A stretch of DNA of 23,576 bases from a virus: IMG/VR virus record IMGVR_UViG_3300042914_002111, positions 1 through 23,576 of that record; one strand, written 5' to 3'. Shown in pieces: positions 1 to 5,101 of the stretch. The notes beneath the pieces are model-generated. The model was given only the letters and a program-made list of their open reading frames with translations, had not been told where the DNA came from and did no database searches. A program made the position numbers and the translations under genes. How positions within the stretch are numbered: the stretch's first letter is position 1; every line of letters begins with the position of its first letter.

Positions 1-103
1 TTCATTAAGAAAACTAAAGGCTAACCCCCTTGGTACCCCCTTTGAGAAATGCTTCTAGGGGTACTGAGAGGATTTCTTTTAGGGGTGGGAACCAGAGTGT
101 AAT

Positions 104-135
104 ACACCCAGTCTACACCCAGTCTACACCCAGGA
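104..135 (+). repeat. Three tandem 11-bp repeats ahead of -10-like boxes
   Basis: Two exact copies of TACACCCAGTC (104-114, 115-125) are followed by a third, TACACCCAGG. Immediately downstream are GATAAT (134-139) and TATATT (142-147), both close to the -10 consensus, with no good -35 box at the usual distance. This arrangement resembles a promoter served by a DNA-binding regulator. Seen: the repeats and boxes. Inferred: regulatory function. Confidence 0.5.
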
Positions 136-547
136 TAATGTTATATTGTTACACTTTCAGTATCCCATTGGTATTGTTATCCTTTCTCTCCTGTCTCATC
201 AGTATCATCAGTATACCTAGTGCCCTCTACTGTATGGTACTCTGGTACCTCATCAGTACCATCAGGACCACCAGCATCCTTGAGGATTACCATCTAGTTC
301 CCGCTAGTCATGAACAGAGCCAATGGCACAGATATCCAGAGGATTACATCCATTGAGCTACCATTGTCTCTGCCCTTCGGGTGACTATCGGGGGTAGCTC
401 GCAGGTCCCTAGCGGCTGAGAGAGCGAGGCCAACTCCGGTCGCGTCCCACATAAGCAGCAGCGCCGAGACCACCTCCCAGCACTCGTGCCGTCCACCAAT
501 GGAATAGCACTACGGTCCCTGAGGTCTGTCCTCACGGGTGCTGCCTC

Positions 548-562
548 TAGTATTGAATACTA
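548..562. promoter_or_regulatory. 15-bp palindrome, possible operator
   Basis: TAGTATTGAATACTA is a perfect 7+1+7 inverted repeat. It sits in the G+C-rich leader between two copies of ACGGGTGCT (534-542 and 566-574). It could be a dimeric repressor site; no cognate regulator can be identified here. Confidence 0.3.
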
Positions 563-930
563 ACTACGGGTGCTCGGCTGTCCAATGGTGGGTCCTCGAT
601 GTACTCGCCATGCTCGGACGTTGTCCTGCGCGTGGCTCCGTGCATCTCCGGTCCCAATCCCTTCAGGATTGCATTGGACATCCTGCGACTCCCTCCGTTG
701 GGCGTATTTCAACAGGCAGCACCCACATAAGAACAGACTGCCGACAGGCTCCAGTATAGCGCGGAACATCCATTGGCGGACTAGTACGCGCGCGCCAAGG
801 GCGGGGATCGACTCCCGCTACAGCATATGTGGGCCGCTGAGACCGCAAGGAGATGACATCAGTATTTGCGGTCAGATTAAAACTTCGGAGATCGAAGCGT
901 ACCAAGGGCATCGTCTTGGTCTTTCTCCCT

Positions 931-942
931 TTCCTATCATCA
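931..942 (+). promoter_or_regulatory. TTCCTATCATCA motif, copy 1
   Basis: First of four exact non-coding copies of this 12-mer (931, 2099, 3663, 4027). Each lies ahead of a gene or gene cluster; here the first microprotein gene starts 33 bases downstream. It contains TATCAT, which is 5/6 to a -10 box, but no -35 partner is consistent between copies. It may be a promoter element or a 5'-leader motif. Confidence 0.4.
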
Positions 943-974
943 CATCCACACCAACACACCAATGGAGAACTCAC

Positions 975-1178
975 ATGCTCACCTACACCATCATCACTAT
1001 CGCCTTCTGTCTCTGCTCCATCCTGTTCACTCTGGTTATTGGTCATACCTCTACCAAACGCCTTCAGTCCAATATGCAGACTCTCTATGGTACATCTGGT
1101 TTCTCTCCTGCTTGGACTGCATCCAATGGCAACCGTTACAAATACGATCTTTCTTCTGGTCGTATCGTAGCAGCATAG
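975..1178 (+). CDS. Small membrane protein, 67 aa
   Basis: Function unknown. The N-terminus (MLTYTIITIAFCLCSILFTL) is one hydrophobic helix, followed by a polar C-terminal tail of about 45 residues, so it is probably a single-pass inner-membrane protein. The ATG has GGAG about eight bases upstream (aatGGAGaactcac). It is the first gene of a run of very small ORFs, and the next start follows 9 bases after its stop. Small early phage membrane proteins often act on host functions or exclusion; that role is only a guess. Confidence 0.65.
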   Translation: MLTYTIITIAFCLCSILFTLVIGHTSTKRLQSNMQTLYGTSGFSPAWTASNGNRYKYDLSSGRIVAA

Positions 1179-1187
1179 GAGACTACA

Positions 1188-1325
1188 ATGATCCTCCTAT
1201 CATCACCCTCTGCATACAACGCCTGGTTCGATGAATGGCCATCGTACCAAGGTATTACCTACGACTACTGGTTCAGCCTTCACCCCTCTGTCTACACAGC
1301 AATCGGAGATAACGACAATGACTGA
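1188..1325 (+). CDS. Hypothetical small protein, 45 aa
   Basis: Unrecognised. It starts with ATG after an AGGAG site (atAGGAGactacaATG) and is rich in aromatic residues (several Trp and Tyr, for example YDYWF). Its stop overlaps the start of the next ORF (ATGACTGA). The good ribosome binding site and chain-like packing support it; there is no homology evidence. Confidence 0.5.
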   Translation: MILLSSPSAYNAWFDEWPSYQGITYDYWFSLHPSVYTAIGDNDND

Positions 1326-1419
1326 AGAAACACTAGCAACCCTTGAACAGAACATACACTTCAACACCACATTGGCACTTCGCCTCATGTGGACCCGAAC
1401 CTCAATCATCTGGTGCTGA
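1318..1419 (+). CDS. Hypothetical microprotein, 33 aa, ending IIWC
   Basis: Unrecognised. It begins inside the end of the previous ORF, with GGAG about 11 bases upstream, and ends in Ile-Ile-Trp-Cys. The last 15 bases (1405-1419) are repeated exactly at the end of the next gene, which suggests a partial duplication. Supported only by context. Confidence 0.4.
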   Translation: MTEETLATLEQNIHFNTTLALRLMWTRTSIIWC

Positions 1420-1420
1420 C

Positions 1421-1606
1421 ATGACAACACTCAAGTACACAACAACGTATCAGACCCTAGCGGTCAACGGTATGTACTCACTCATCGAAGAAGACGGAAC
1501 CCTCGCAATACTACTACATGGACGAGTAATAGACTACCCACGAAACAAAAACGAAGGCCTAAAGTCGCTGGCAGTCCGTGCTGCTTACAACATCATCTGG
1601 TGCTGA
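1421..1606 (+). CDS. Hypothetical protein, 61 aa, ending IIWC
   Basis: Unrecognised. Its ATG comes one base after the preceding stop (TGAcATG), so translation probably couples by reinitiation, because no strong Shine-Dalgarno is visible. The composition looks like a folded small protein (for example SLIEEDGTLAILLHGRVIDYP). It ends in the same 15 bases as its upstream neighbour, giving the same IIWC C-terminus. Confidence 0.5.
   Translation: MTTLKYTTTYQTLAVNGMYSLIEEDGTLAILLHGRVIDYPRNKNEGLKSLAVRAAYNIIWC
1592..1606 (+). repeat. 15-bp repeat at ends of two adjacent small genes
   Basis: ATCATCTGGTGCTGA occurs here and at 1405-1419. In both places it encodes the last four residues IIWC and the TGA stop. 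This is best explained by a local duplication of a gene end. Confidence 0.6.
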
Positions 1607-1616
1607 GGAGAGAACA

Positions 1617-1787
1617 ATGGGTATCAGCCTTCGTATCAACAAAAAGTTCGCAGCACTCAACTACGAACAATATGAATACAACGAAGATACGTACTGCAAT
1701 GATGGTATCCAGCATGACTGGCACTGCATGGCGTACGCAATCTATCTGCTTCAACAATACCACAATGGAGAACTCGGATGTTTGTAG
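1617..1787 (+). CDS. Hypothetical small protein, 56 aa
   Basis: Unrecognised. The start is supported by GAGGAG ten bases upstream. It is tyrosine- and asparagine-rich (NYEQYEYNEDTYCNDG) with a His/Trp/Cys patch (HDWHCMAYAIYLL). It overlaps the next gene by 10 bases. It belongs to the same microprotein cluster. Confidence 0.5.
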   Translation: MGISLRINKKFAALNYEQYEYNEDTYCNDGIQHDWHCMAYAIYLLQQYHNGELGCL

Positions 1788-1969
1788 TCTACGGAAAAGT
1801 CCTACTCAACCACCCCTACTACATACAAGTTGCTACCTTTGAAGAGCGCCGACGCTGGCTCCAAAGCTCCACTACCTCTGAGTATGACTTCAGTGAATCC
1901 GACACTGAAGCAGACGGACCTTCAGACTGTCTCTGGATTGTTCCCGGCACATACGTAGGAGATGAGTGA
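1778..1969 (+). CDS. Hypothetical acidic protein, 63 aa
   Basis: Unrecognised. It starts at ATG with GGAG about nine bases upstream, inside the end of the previous gene. The N-terminus is beta-like (MFVVYGKVLLNHPYYIQVATF), followed by an acidic tail (EYDFSESDTEADGPSD). The stop overlaps the next start (TGATG). Confidence 0.5.
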   Translation: MFVVYGKVLLNHPYYIQVATFEERRRWLQSSTTSEYDFSESDTEADGPSDCLWIVPGTYVGDE

Positions 1970-2067
1970 TGACCCCTGAACATCCCCTCGGTGTTATCTT
2001 CTTCGCATCTATTCTCTTGTCTCTCGTGTTTATGATCATCGCATTCAGGAATGCCAGTAAATATTGA
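1969..2067 (+). CDS. Membrane microprotein, 32 aa
   Basis: A 32-residue ORF starting in a TGATG overlap with the upstream gene. Nearly all of it is one hydrophobic helix (GVIFFASILLSLVFMIIAF) with a short basic end (RNASKY). It is probably a single-pass membrane peptide, function unknown. The coupled start and the clear transmembrane segment are the support. Confidence 0.5.
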   Translation: MTPEHPLGVIFFASILLSLVFMIIAFRNASKY

Positions 2068-2098
2068 ATAAACCAGTATTAATAACAACCAGAATTCT

Positions 2099-2110
2099 TT
2101 CCTATCATCA
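2099..2110 (+). promoter_or_regulatory. TTCCTATCATCA motif, copy 2
   Basis: Exact copy of the 12-mer, in the gap between the microprotein cluster and the gene at 2188. It is followed by the inverted repeat at 2138-2153. Confidence 0.4.
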
Positions 2111-2137
2111 TCCCAACCACCTGTCAAGCCCTTAGAA

Positions 2138-2153
2138 ATTGACGTTTGTCAAT
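2138..2153. promoter_or_regulatory. ATTGAC-gttt-GTCAAT inverted repeat
   Basis: A perfect 6+4+6 inverted repeat 34 bases before the ATG at 2188. TTGACA follows at 2164-2169 but has no -10 at proper spacing before the gene. It could be an operator, or a weak hairpin in the leader. Confidence 0.3.
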
Positions 2154-2187
2154 GACTATTGGCTTGACACCAACTAGGAATATAGTC

Positions 2188-2400
2188 ATGAAACGTTCAA
2201 AACACCAACTGTACAAAGTCGTCGGCTATGCAATCAACAAAACTGACGATGACTTCATCGTTGAAGATCGACTCACTAAAGAAAAAGCAGAACTTATTTG
2301 TCGTAATCGACAACCTAAAGACAATGACGAAACTATCTCTGCCTTCCATTACGGAGTCATCAAACAAAACAAATACATCCAAAAAGTGAGGAACACATGA
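2188..2400 (+). CDS. Hypothetical protein, 70 aa
   Basis: Unrecognised small, charged, lysine-rich protein (MKRSKHQLYKVVGYAINKTDDDF). The start is chosen at 2188 because AGGA lies about nine bases upstream; an ATG at 2152 in the same frame lacks a site and overlaps the inverted repeat. The stop overlaps the next start (ATGA). Its base use is A-rich compared with the G+C-rich leader. Confidence 0.6.
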   Translation: MKRSKHQLYKVVGYAINKTDDDFIVEDRLTKEKAELICRNRQPKDNDETISAFHYGVIKQNKYIQKVRNT

Positions 2401-2657
2401 GCAGCATCCTTCTCATCCAGTATCGTTCTTCACTAGCTATCATCGAAGAACTCCAACAACACGCAGACAATGGGGAGAAACACGACCTTTATGAACAGCA
2501 CAAGCAACAACTAAAACAACGAATAAAAGAACTAACAGATACCACGGGCTCACAACTCTCAGCTTCGACGCAAGGCATCCACCCGTATCCCCTTCGGGGT
2601 CCCTCGGGCGGAGCCTCCTTGCGTCAGCTTCGAGCCGTGAGCTTGGGGGTTTTGTAA
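2397..2657 (+). CDS. Hypothetical helical protein with tail in a hairpin
   Basis: Unrecognised. The first 50 residues are helical and rich in Gln/Glu/Lys (for example EELQQHADNGEKHDLYEQHKQ), probably a coiled-coil or helical bundle. From about residue 53 the frame runs through the large palindromic element at 2548-2656, giving a Gly/Pro/Ser/Leu-rich tail of doubtful meaning. It is coupled to the upstream gene by ATGA. The real function may lie in the helical part only. Confidence 0.5.
   Translation: MSSILLIQYRSSLAIIEELQQHADNGEKHDLYEQHKQQLKQRIKELTDTTGSQLSASTQGIHPYPLRGPSGGASLRQLRAVSLGVL
2548..2656 (+). terminator. Long nested hairpin, terminator-like
   Basis: Nested complementary arms: GCTCAC (2548-2553) with GTGAGC (2637-2642), GACGCAAGG (2567-2575) with CCTTGCGTC (2617-2625), CCCG (2582-2585) with CGGG (2605-2608), and an apical CCCC-ttc-GGGG (2589-2599). 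GGGGGTTTTGT follows. It probably ends or attenuates transcription of the leader operon, or acts as a processing site, before the gene at 2742. It overlaps the 3' end of the preceding reading frame. Confidence 0.55.
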
Positions 2658-2741
2658 TGAGGTAATCACGGAGAACAGGAAATGATTAGGTTTCTTGGTC
2701 TCTTAGGTCTAACGGCAGTTCTAGCAATAAGGAAATCAGTC

Positions 2742-3407
2742 ATGTCTAAGTCAAACGTCTCTGTTGCTGTCTCTGGTCGCGCTCCTGCTCGTACTGGTCG
2801 CGTGGCTGATCGTACCCATGGTTGGGACCCCGTTGCTCGTGGTCTCTTCGAGTCCATCGGTGGCCTCGTGGCTGCTCTCGATGCTACCACGGAGCTTCGG
2901 TCCCATGCTGAAGCAGACACTGGTGCCACCAAGCGCAGCACCACGGACATGAGCATCCGGATCGAATTCGGACAGATGCTCTCGTTCTACCATCGTCAGC
3001 TTAATGGTCCTATCATCACCAACAAGAAGGACCAGAACGGACGTGTCATCGGGACCCAAGAGATACCTTGTGCCCGTGAGATGCTCCGTCAGTCAGAGGA
3101 AAAGGCCCAGAAGGCTCGTGAAGACCTCGACAATCCTGACCTCTCGACCACAGCACAGATCAACGTCCTCGCTGAACTTGAGAAACAGCTTTACTGGCAG
3201 AACGTCAATGAAGCCAAGGTCCAGCATTACGAGAACATGATCGGTGCTATCTCGACGGTGTATCGTGAAATCACCAATGAGGACTGGGTTGCACCCAAGA
3301 ATCCCAAGACCGAGAACAACCTCGCCAAACTCCCCGACGATGAGCGTGTAAAGCGTATCGAAGAGGCCAAGGCTTCCTACCAAAAGAAGTTCGGCAAGGT
3401 TGCGTAA
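2742..3407 (+). CDS. Unknown phage protein, 221 aa
   Basis: Unrecognised, with no catalytic motif seen. The N-terminal 75 residues are Ala/Gly/Arg-rich. The middle and C-terminal parts are strongly helical and charged (residues about 105-220), with likely coiled-coil segments. The ATG at 2742 has AAGGA nine bases upstream. The frame is open further up to an ATG at 2682, also with AGGA, which would add a hydrophobic 20-residue leader (FLGLLGLTAVLA). The shorter start is preferred, but the longer form would be a signal-anchored protein. Gene-like codon use (CGT, GCT, ATC, AAG) suggests good expression. It is the largest gene of the early region and stands alone between structured RNAs. Confidence 0.7.
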   Translation: MSKSNVSVAVSGRAPARTGRVADRTHGWDPVARGLFESIGGLVAALDATTELRSHAEADTGATKRSTTDMSIRIEFGQMLSFYHRQLNGPIITNKKDQNGRVIGTQEIPCAREMLRQSEEKAQKAREDLDNPDLSTTAQINVLAELEKQLYWQNVNEAKVQHYENMIGAISTVYREITNEDWVAPKNPKTENNLAKLPDDERVKRIEEAKASYQKKFGKVA

Positions 3408-3434
3408 TAGGCTCTCACGGGCTTTGCCTTGAGC

Positions 3435-3481
3435 CTGACCTGAGCAAGTCTTAAAACTGCTCACCTCCTGAAAGGAGGGTG
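3435..3481 (+). promoter_or_regulatory. Switch-like leader with sequestered SD
   Basis: CACCTCCT (3462-3469) can pair with the perfect Shine-Dalgarno AGGAGGGTG (3473-3481, one bulge) across a 3-base loop, hiding the ribosome site of the 25-codon ORF at 3484. Just upstream, TGAGCA (3441-3446) can pair with TGCTCA (3458-3463), which overlaps the anti-SD arm by two bases, so the two hairpins compete partly. The words CTGACCTGAGCAAGTC and AAACTGCTCACC recur in the 4016-4222 gap. Seen: the pairings. Inferred: translational control. Confidence 0.45.
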
Positions 3482-3483
3482 TC

Positions 3484-3561
3484 ATGCGTACCAAGAGACG
3501 TAAGTCCTTGTGTAACTTCCTCACCGTGTTCTGGGGAAAATCATCAGGCAGAAGACCTTGA
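3484..3561 (+). CDS. Basic 25-codon ORF with strong SD
   Basis: Encodes a short basic peptide beginning MRTKRRKSLC and ending SSGRRP. It is preceded by AAAGGAGGG at ideal distance, in a gap that otherwise has no gene. The stop lies in the loop of a CAGGCA/TGCCTG hairpin (3545-3576). It could be a real microprotein or a regulatory leader peptide. Confidence 0.4.
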   Translation: MRTKRRKSLCNFLTVFWGKSSGRRP

Positions 3562-3673
3562 CCAATCCGGTGCCTGGACAAGCATCGTGCAATAGCTTGC
3601 AAACAAAACTGTCCGCCCCCCGCACCCGGGGAACGGTCAAAAACTAGGGCGTAAACCACAGGTTCCTATCATC
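3562..3673. other. Intergenic stretch with G+C hairpin and shared words
   Basis: No gene. It contains CCCC-gcacc-GGGG-type pairing (about 3616-3632) flanked by near-complementary TGTCCG/CGGTCA. Then comes CTAGGGCGTAAAC (3644-3656), repeated exactly at 4012-4024, and TTCCTATCATCA (3663-3674), which runs into the ATG of the next gene. Confidence 0.45.
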
Positions 3674-3674
3674 A
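3663..3674 (+). promoter_or_regulatory. TTCCTATCATCA motif, copy 3
   Basis: Exact 12-mer whose last base is the A of the ATG start at 3674. CTAGGGCGTAAAC lies 6 bases upstream. The same word pair occurs at 4012-4038 with a 2-base gap. Confidence 0.45.
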
Positions 3675-4015
3675 TGGACATCTCCAAATACACAAACAAA
3701 ACCATCACCGCTGTCAGCTTCAACGACGGACTTTACCTGACATTTGATGACAAGTCACAATGTTATATCTATGACAACGCACAATACTGTTGCGAACGTC
3801 GATGGGCAACCTGTGACGATGACATCAATGTTCTCATCGGAGGACAGCTCATATCCATCGAAGTCACCGACATTGATTACGGTGCCGGAGAATCTGACTT
3901 TGATGAGGAAGACATTCAGTGCGTTAAAGTCCAAACCACCACAGGATTCATTACAATCTTCAATCACAACGAACACAACGGTTACTACGGCGGATTCAAA
4001 CTTGCCATCAGCTAG
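3674..4015 (+). CDS. DUF7448-like protein, 113 aa
   Basis: Function unknown. The layout resembles the phage family DUF7448 as I remember it: an N-terminal strand pair (ITAVSFNDGLYLTFDD), a Cys-Cys-Glu motif (YCCERR, residues about 38-43), then DDINVLIGGQLISIEV, an acidic turn (DFDEEDIQCVKVQT), and the C-terminal signature NEHNGYYGGF (residues about 98-107). It is a small soluble beta protein. The start overlaps the TTCCTATCATCA motif and has only a weak AGG site 11 bases upstream. The stop codon TAG lies inside the shared word CTAGGGCGTAAAC. Confidence 0.75.
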   Translation: MDISKYTNKTITAVSFNDGLYLTFDDKSQCYIYDNAQYCCERRWATCDDDINVLIGGQLISIEVTDIDYGAGESDFDEEDIQCVKVQTTTGFITIFNHNEHNGYYGGFKLAIS

Positions 4016-4222
4016 GGCGTAAACACTTCCTATCATCACCATTAATCCCACAGTCTCTGACCTGAGCAAGTCCCAAGTAGTTCATCGACCTGTGACGTCG
4101 GCAGTCGTAAGTACGGTGTAAGACACGGTGTGTCCCAAGCCCGAAACCATAACGGACTAGACCAGATAACCGATCAAACTACCCGTGTATAAACTGCTCA
4201 CCATTTCTCCAACCATACTGGC
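4016..4222. other. Intergenic leader ahead of the ligase cassette
   Basis: No gene seen. It repeats the words found in the 3408-3673 gap: CTAGGGCGTAAAC (4012-4024), TTCCTATCATCA (4027-4038), CTGACCTGAGCAAGTC (4057-4072) and AAACTGCTCACC (4191-4202). TGAGCA (4063-4068) and TGCTCA (4195-4200) are complementary and could close a loop of about 130 nt that contains GACAC-ggt-GTGTC (4122-4134). The region probably controls the cassette at 4223-8608, whose first ATG has no clear Shine-Dalgarno. Confidence 0.45.
4027..4038 (+). promoter_or_regulatory. TTCCTATCATCA motif, copy 4
   Basis: Exact 12-mer, two bases after CTAGGGCGTAAAC, and the last non-coding copy before the ATP-grasp gene. Confidence 0.45.
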
Positions 4223-5101
4223 ATGACTCGTTACATTATCCGCCCTCAGGGCATAAACAAAACACCCCGGCTACTCAAGGAAGCCTTGAATGCTACACGA
4301 ACACTTCGATACCCTTTTGTTGGTCTACGGAGGCCTGATCGTCTTCGGGACTTTTTCCTGGTTTACCCCCCAGCAGAACAGCTAGAGAATTTCAATGCCC
4401 TCACCGAGAACCAGAGGAATACCTACCGATCCATACGGTCTTTCTCAGGAGGAAATAAGGCGTATCAACGCCGAAGTATTCAGAGCCTTGGGTTCCCCAT
4501 CCCTGAGACCTACACCTCCTCCGATACAACCCTTGGAATGGGAGTCTATATCGCTCGACCCCTCAGGCATTCCGGTGGAGCAGGGTACCGAATTATCCGA
4601 GGAAGTCCGCACTCAAATAATTCACAACACAGTATACGAAACCAGGTACCTAGCAACACCACAACCGAGGTATCCCAATCCTCCTTTCAGGAAACCGAAT
4701 CCTCAGCAAGTTGGGACCCCTCGTGTGAATACCTTCAAGAGTTTTATCCAAAGGACTATGAATACAGGATCATAGTCTCTAGGGGTGTTCCTATCATAAC
4801 GCTTCTCAAAAGAATTCCTGAATCACTCTCTAATGAAGCTCCCTGGAATCACTCTCAAGGTTCTTCTTTCGTTACCGTCAATAACATTGAAAACAACAGG
4901 CTCCGTCATACGGATATCTACGATCTCATCGGTAACAACTCGTTCTTCCATGGTGTCGATCTGTGCGGGATTGATGTCATGATGTCACGTAACCATGAAA
5001 AGCCGTACGTCATAACTGAGTTTAACTTTTGTCCAAGCATCACTATCCCAGACAACCTCACAAGGATCGCCAACCATGTCCAAGGTTCTGTTCTTCGCTG
5101 A
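4223..5101 (+). CDS. ATP-grasp ligase-like protein, 292 aa
   Basis: Probably an ATP-dependent carboxylate-amine ligase of the ATP-grasp fold, which activates a carboxylate as acyl phosphate and joins it to an amine. Seen: a pre-grasp LGFPIPET (89-96), the ATP-binding strand and glycine loop RPLRHSGGAGYR (112-123), then EYLQEFYPKDYEYRIIV (169-185) and GIDVMM (249-254). The metal-binding strand ITEFNFCPS (264-272) carries E266 and N268. Residues 127-166 form a Ser/Asn/Thr-rich insert in the glycine-loop region, and a second reading frame is open through it. The C-terminal 26 bases overlap the amidoligase gene, so the two are probably co-translated. The substrate is unknown. Neighbours suggest a peptide or gamma-glutamyl modification pathway. 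Confidence 0.75.
   Translation: MTRYIIRPQGINKTPRLLKEALNATRTLRYPFVGLRRPDRLRDFFLVYPPAEQLENFNALTENQRNTYRSIRSFSGGNKAYQRRSIQSLGFPIPETYTSSDTTLGMGVYIARPLRHSGGAGYRIIRGSPHSNNSQHSIRNQVPSNTTTEVSQSSFQETESSASWDPSCEYLQEFYPKDYEYRIIVSRGVPIITLLKRIPESLSNEAPWNHSQGSSFVTVNNIENNRLRHTDIYDLIGNNSFFHGVDLCGIDVMMSRNHEKPYVITEFNFCPSITIPDNLTRIANHVQGSVLR
4395..4775 (+). CDS. Possible overlapping gene inside the ATP-grasp gene
   Basis: A 126-codon frame lies entirely within the ATP-grasp gene in another phase. Its product has natural-looking composition: a helical start (YGLSQEEIRRINAEVFRALG), then a Pro/Glu-rich, probably disordered chain (PSLRPTPPPIQPLEWESISL) and a basic end. It covers the part of the host gene that encodes the low-complexity insert, as expected if overprinting relaxed that frame. 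No good Shine-Dalgarno is visible (only agagaattt). Shadow frames of similar length occur elsewhere in the window, so this is uncertain. Confidence 0.25.
   Translation: MPSPRTRGIPTDPYGLSQEEIRRINAEVFRALGSPSLRPTPPPIQPLEWESISLDPSGIPVEQGTELSEEVRTQIIHNTVYETRYLATPQPRYPNPPFRKPNPQQVGTPRVNTFKSFIQRTMNTGS

Larger units (their letters stand above)
1..974. other. Gene-poor leader with repeats and hairpins
   Basis: I find no convincing protein gene in this stretch. Open frames here lack good ribosome binding sites or have unnatural composition. It holds a GTACCCC/GGGGTAC inverted pair (about 32-38 and 57-63), three tandem 11-bp repeats (104-135), repeated CATCAGTA words (about 195-260), and a visibly G+C-rich block (about 360-850). 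That block contains the hairpins CAATCC-cttca-GGATTG (655-671) and GCGGG/CCCGC (801-818). A GACCGC/GCGGTC pair (841-846 and 868-873) has AAGGAG in its loop. CCAATGG or its complement occurs at 165, 320, 496, 582, 770, 959 and 1123. The position ahead of the first early genes fits a promoter and leader region; that role is inferred. Confidence 0.5.

Noticed and set aside
30-356. Open frame of 108 codons in the leader, with a hydrophobic stretch
   Set aside because: No ribosome site at the first start, repeat-derived composition, and overlap with tandem repeats and promoter-like boxes; an internal ATG at 138 with AGGA is possible but unconvincing.
801-818. T-arm-like hairpin GCGGG-gatcgact-CCCGC
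   Set aside because: The loop is 8 nt with A instead of T54, and no acceptor, anticodon or D arm can be fitted around it.
853-1170. Open frame of 105 codons starting after AAGGAG
   Set aside because: The AAGGAG is only about one base from the ATG, and the frame shadows the better-supported membrane-protein gene at 975-1178.
3093-3659. 188-codon minus-strand frame
   Set aside because: Mostly antisense to the well-supported gene at 2742-3407, with a Leu/Arg-rich shadow composition and no convincing minus-strand start signal.
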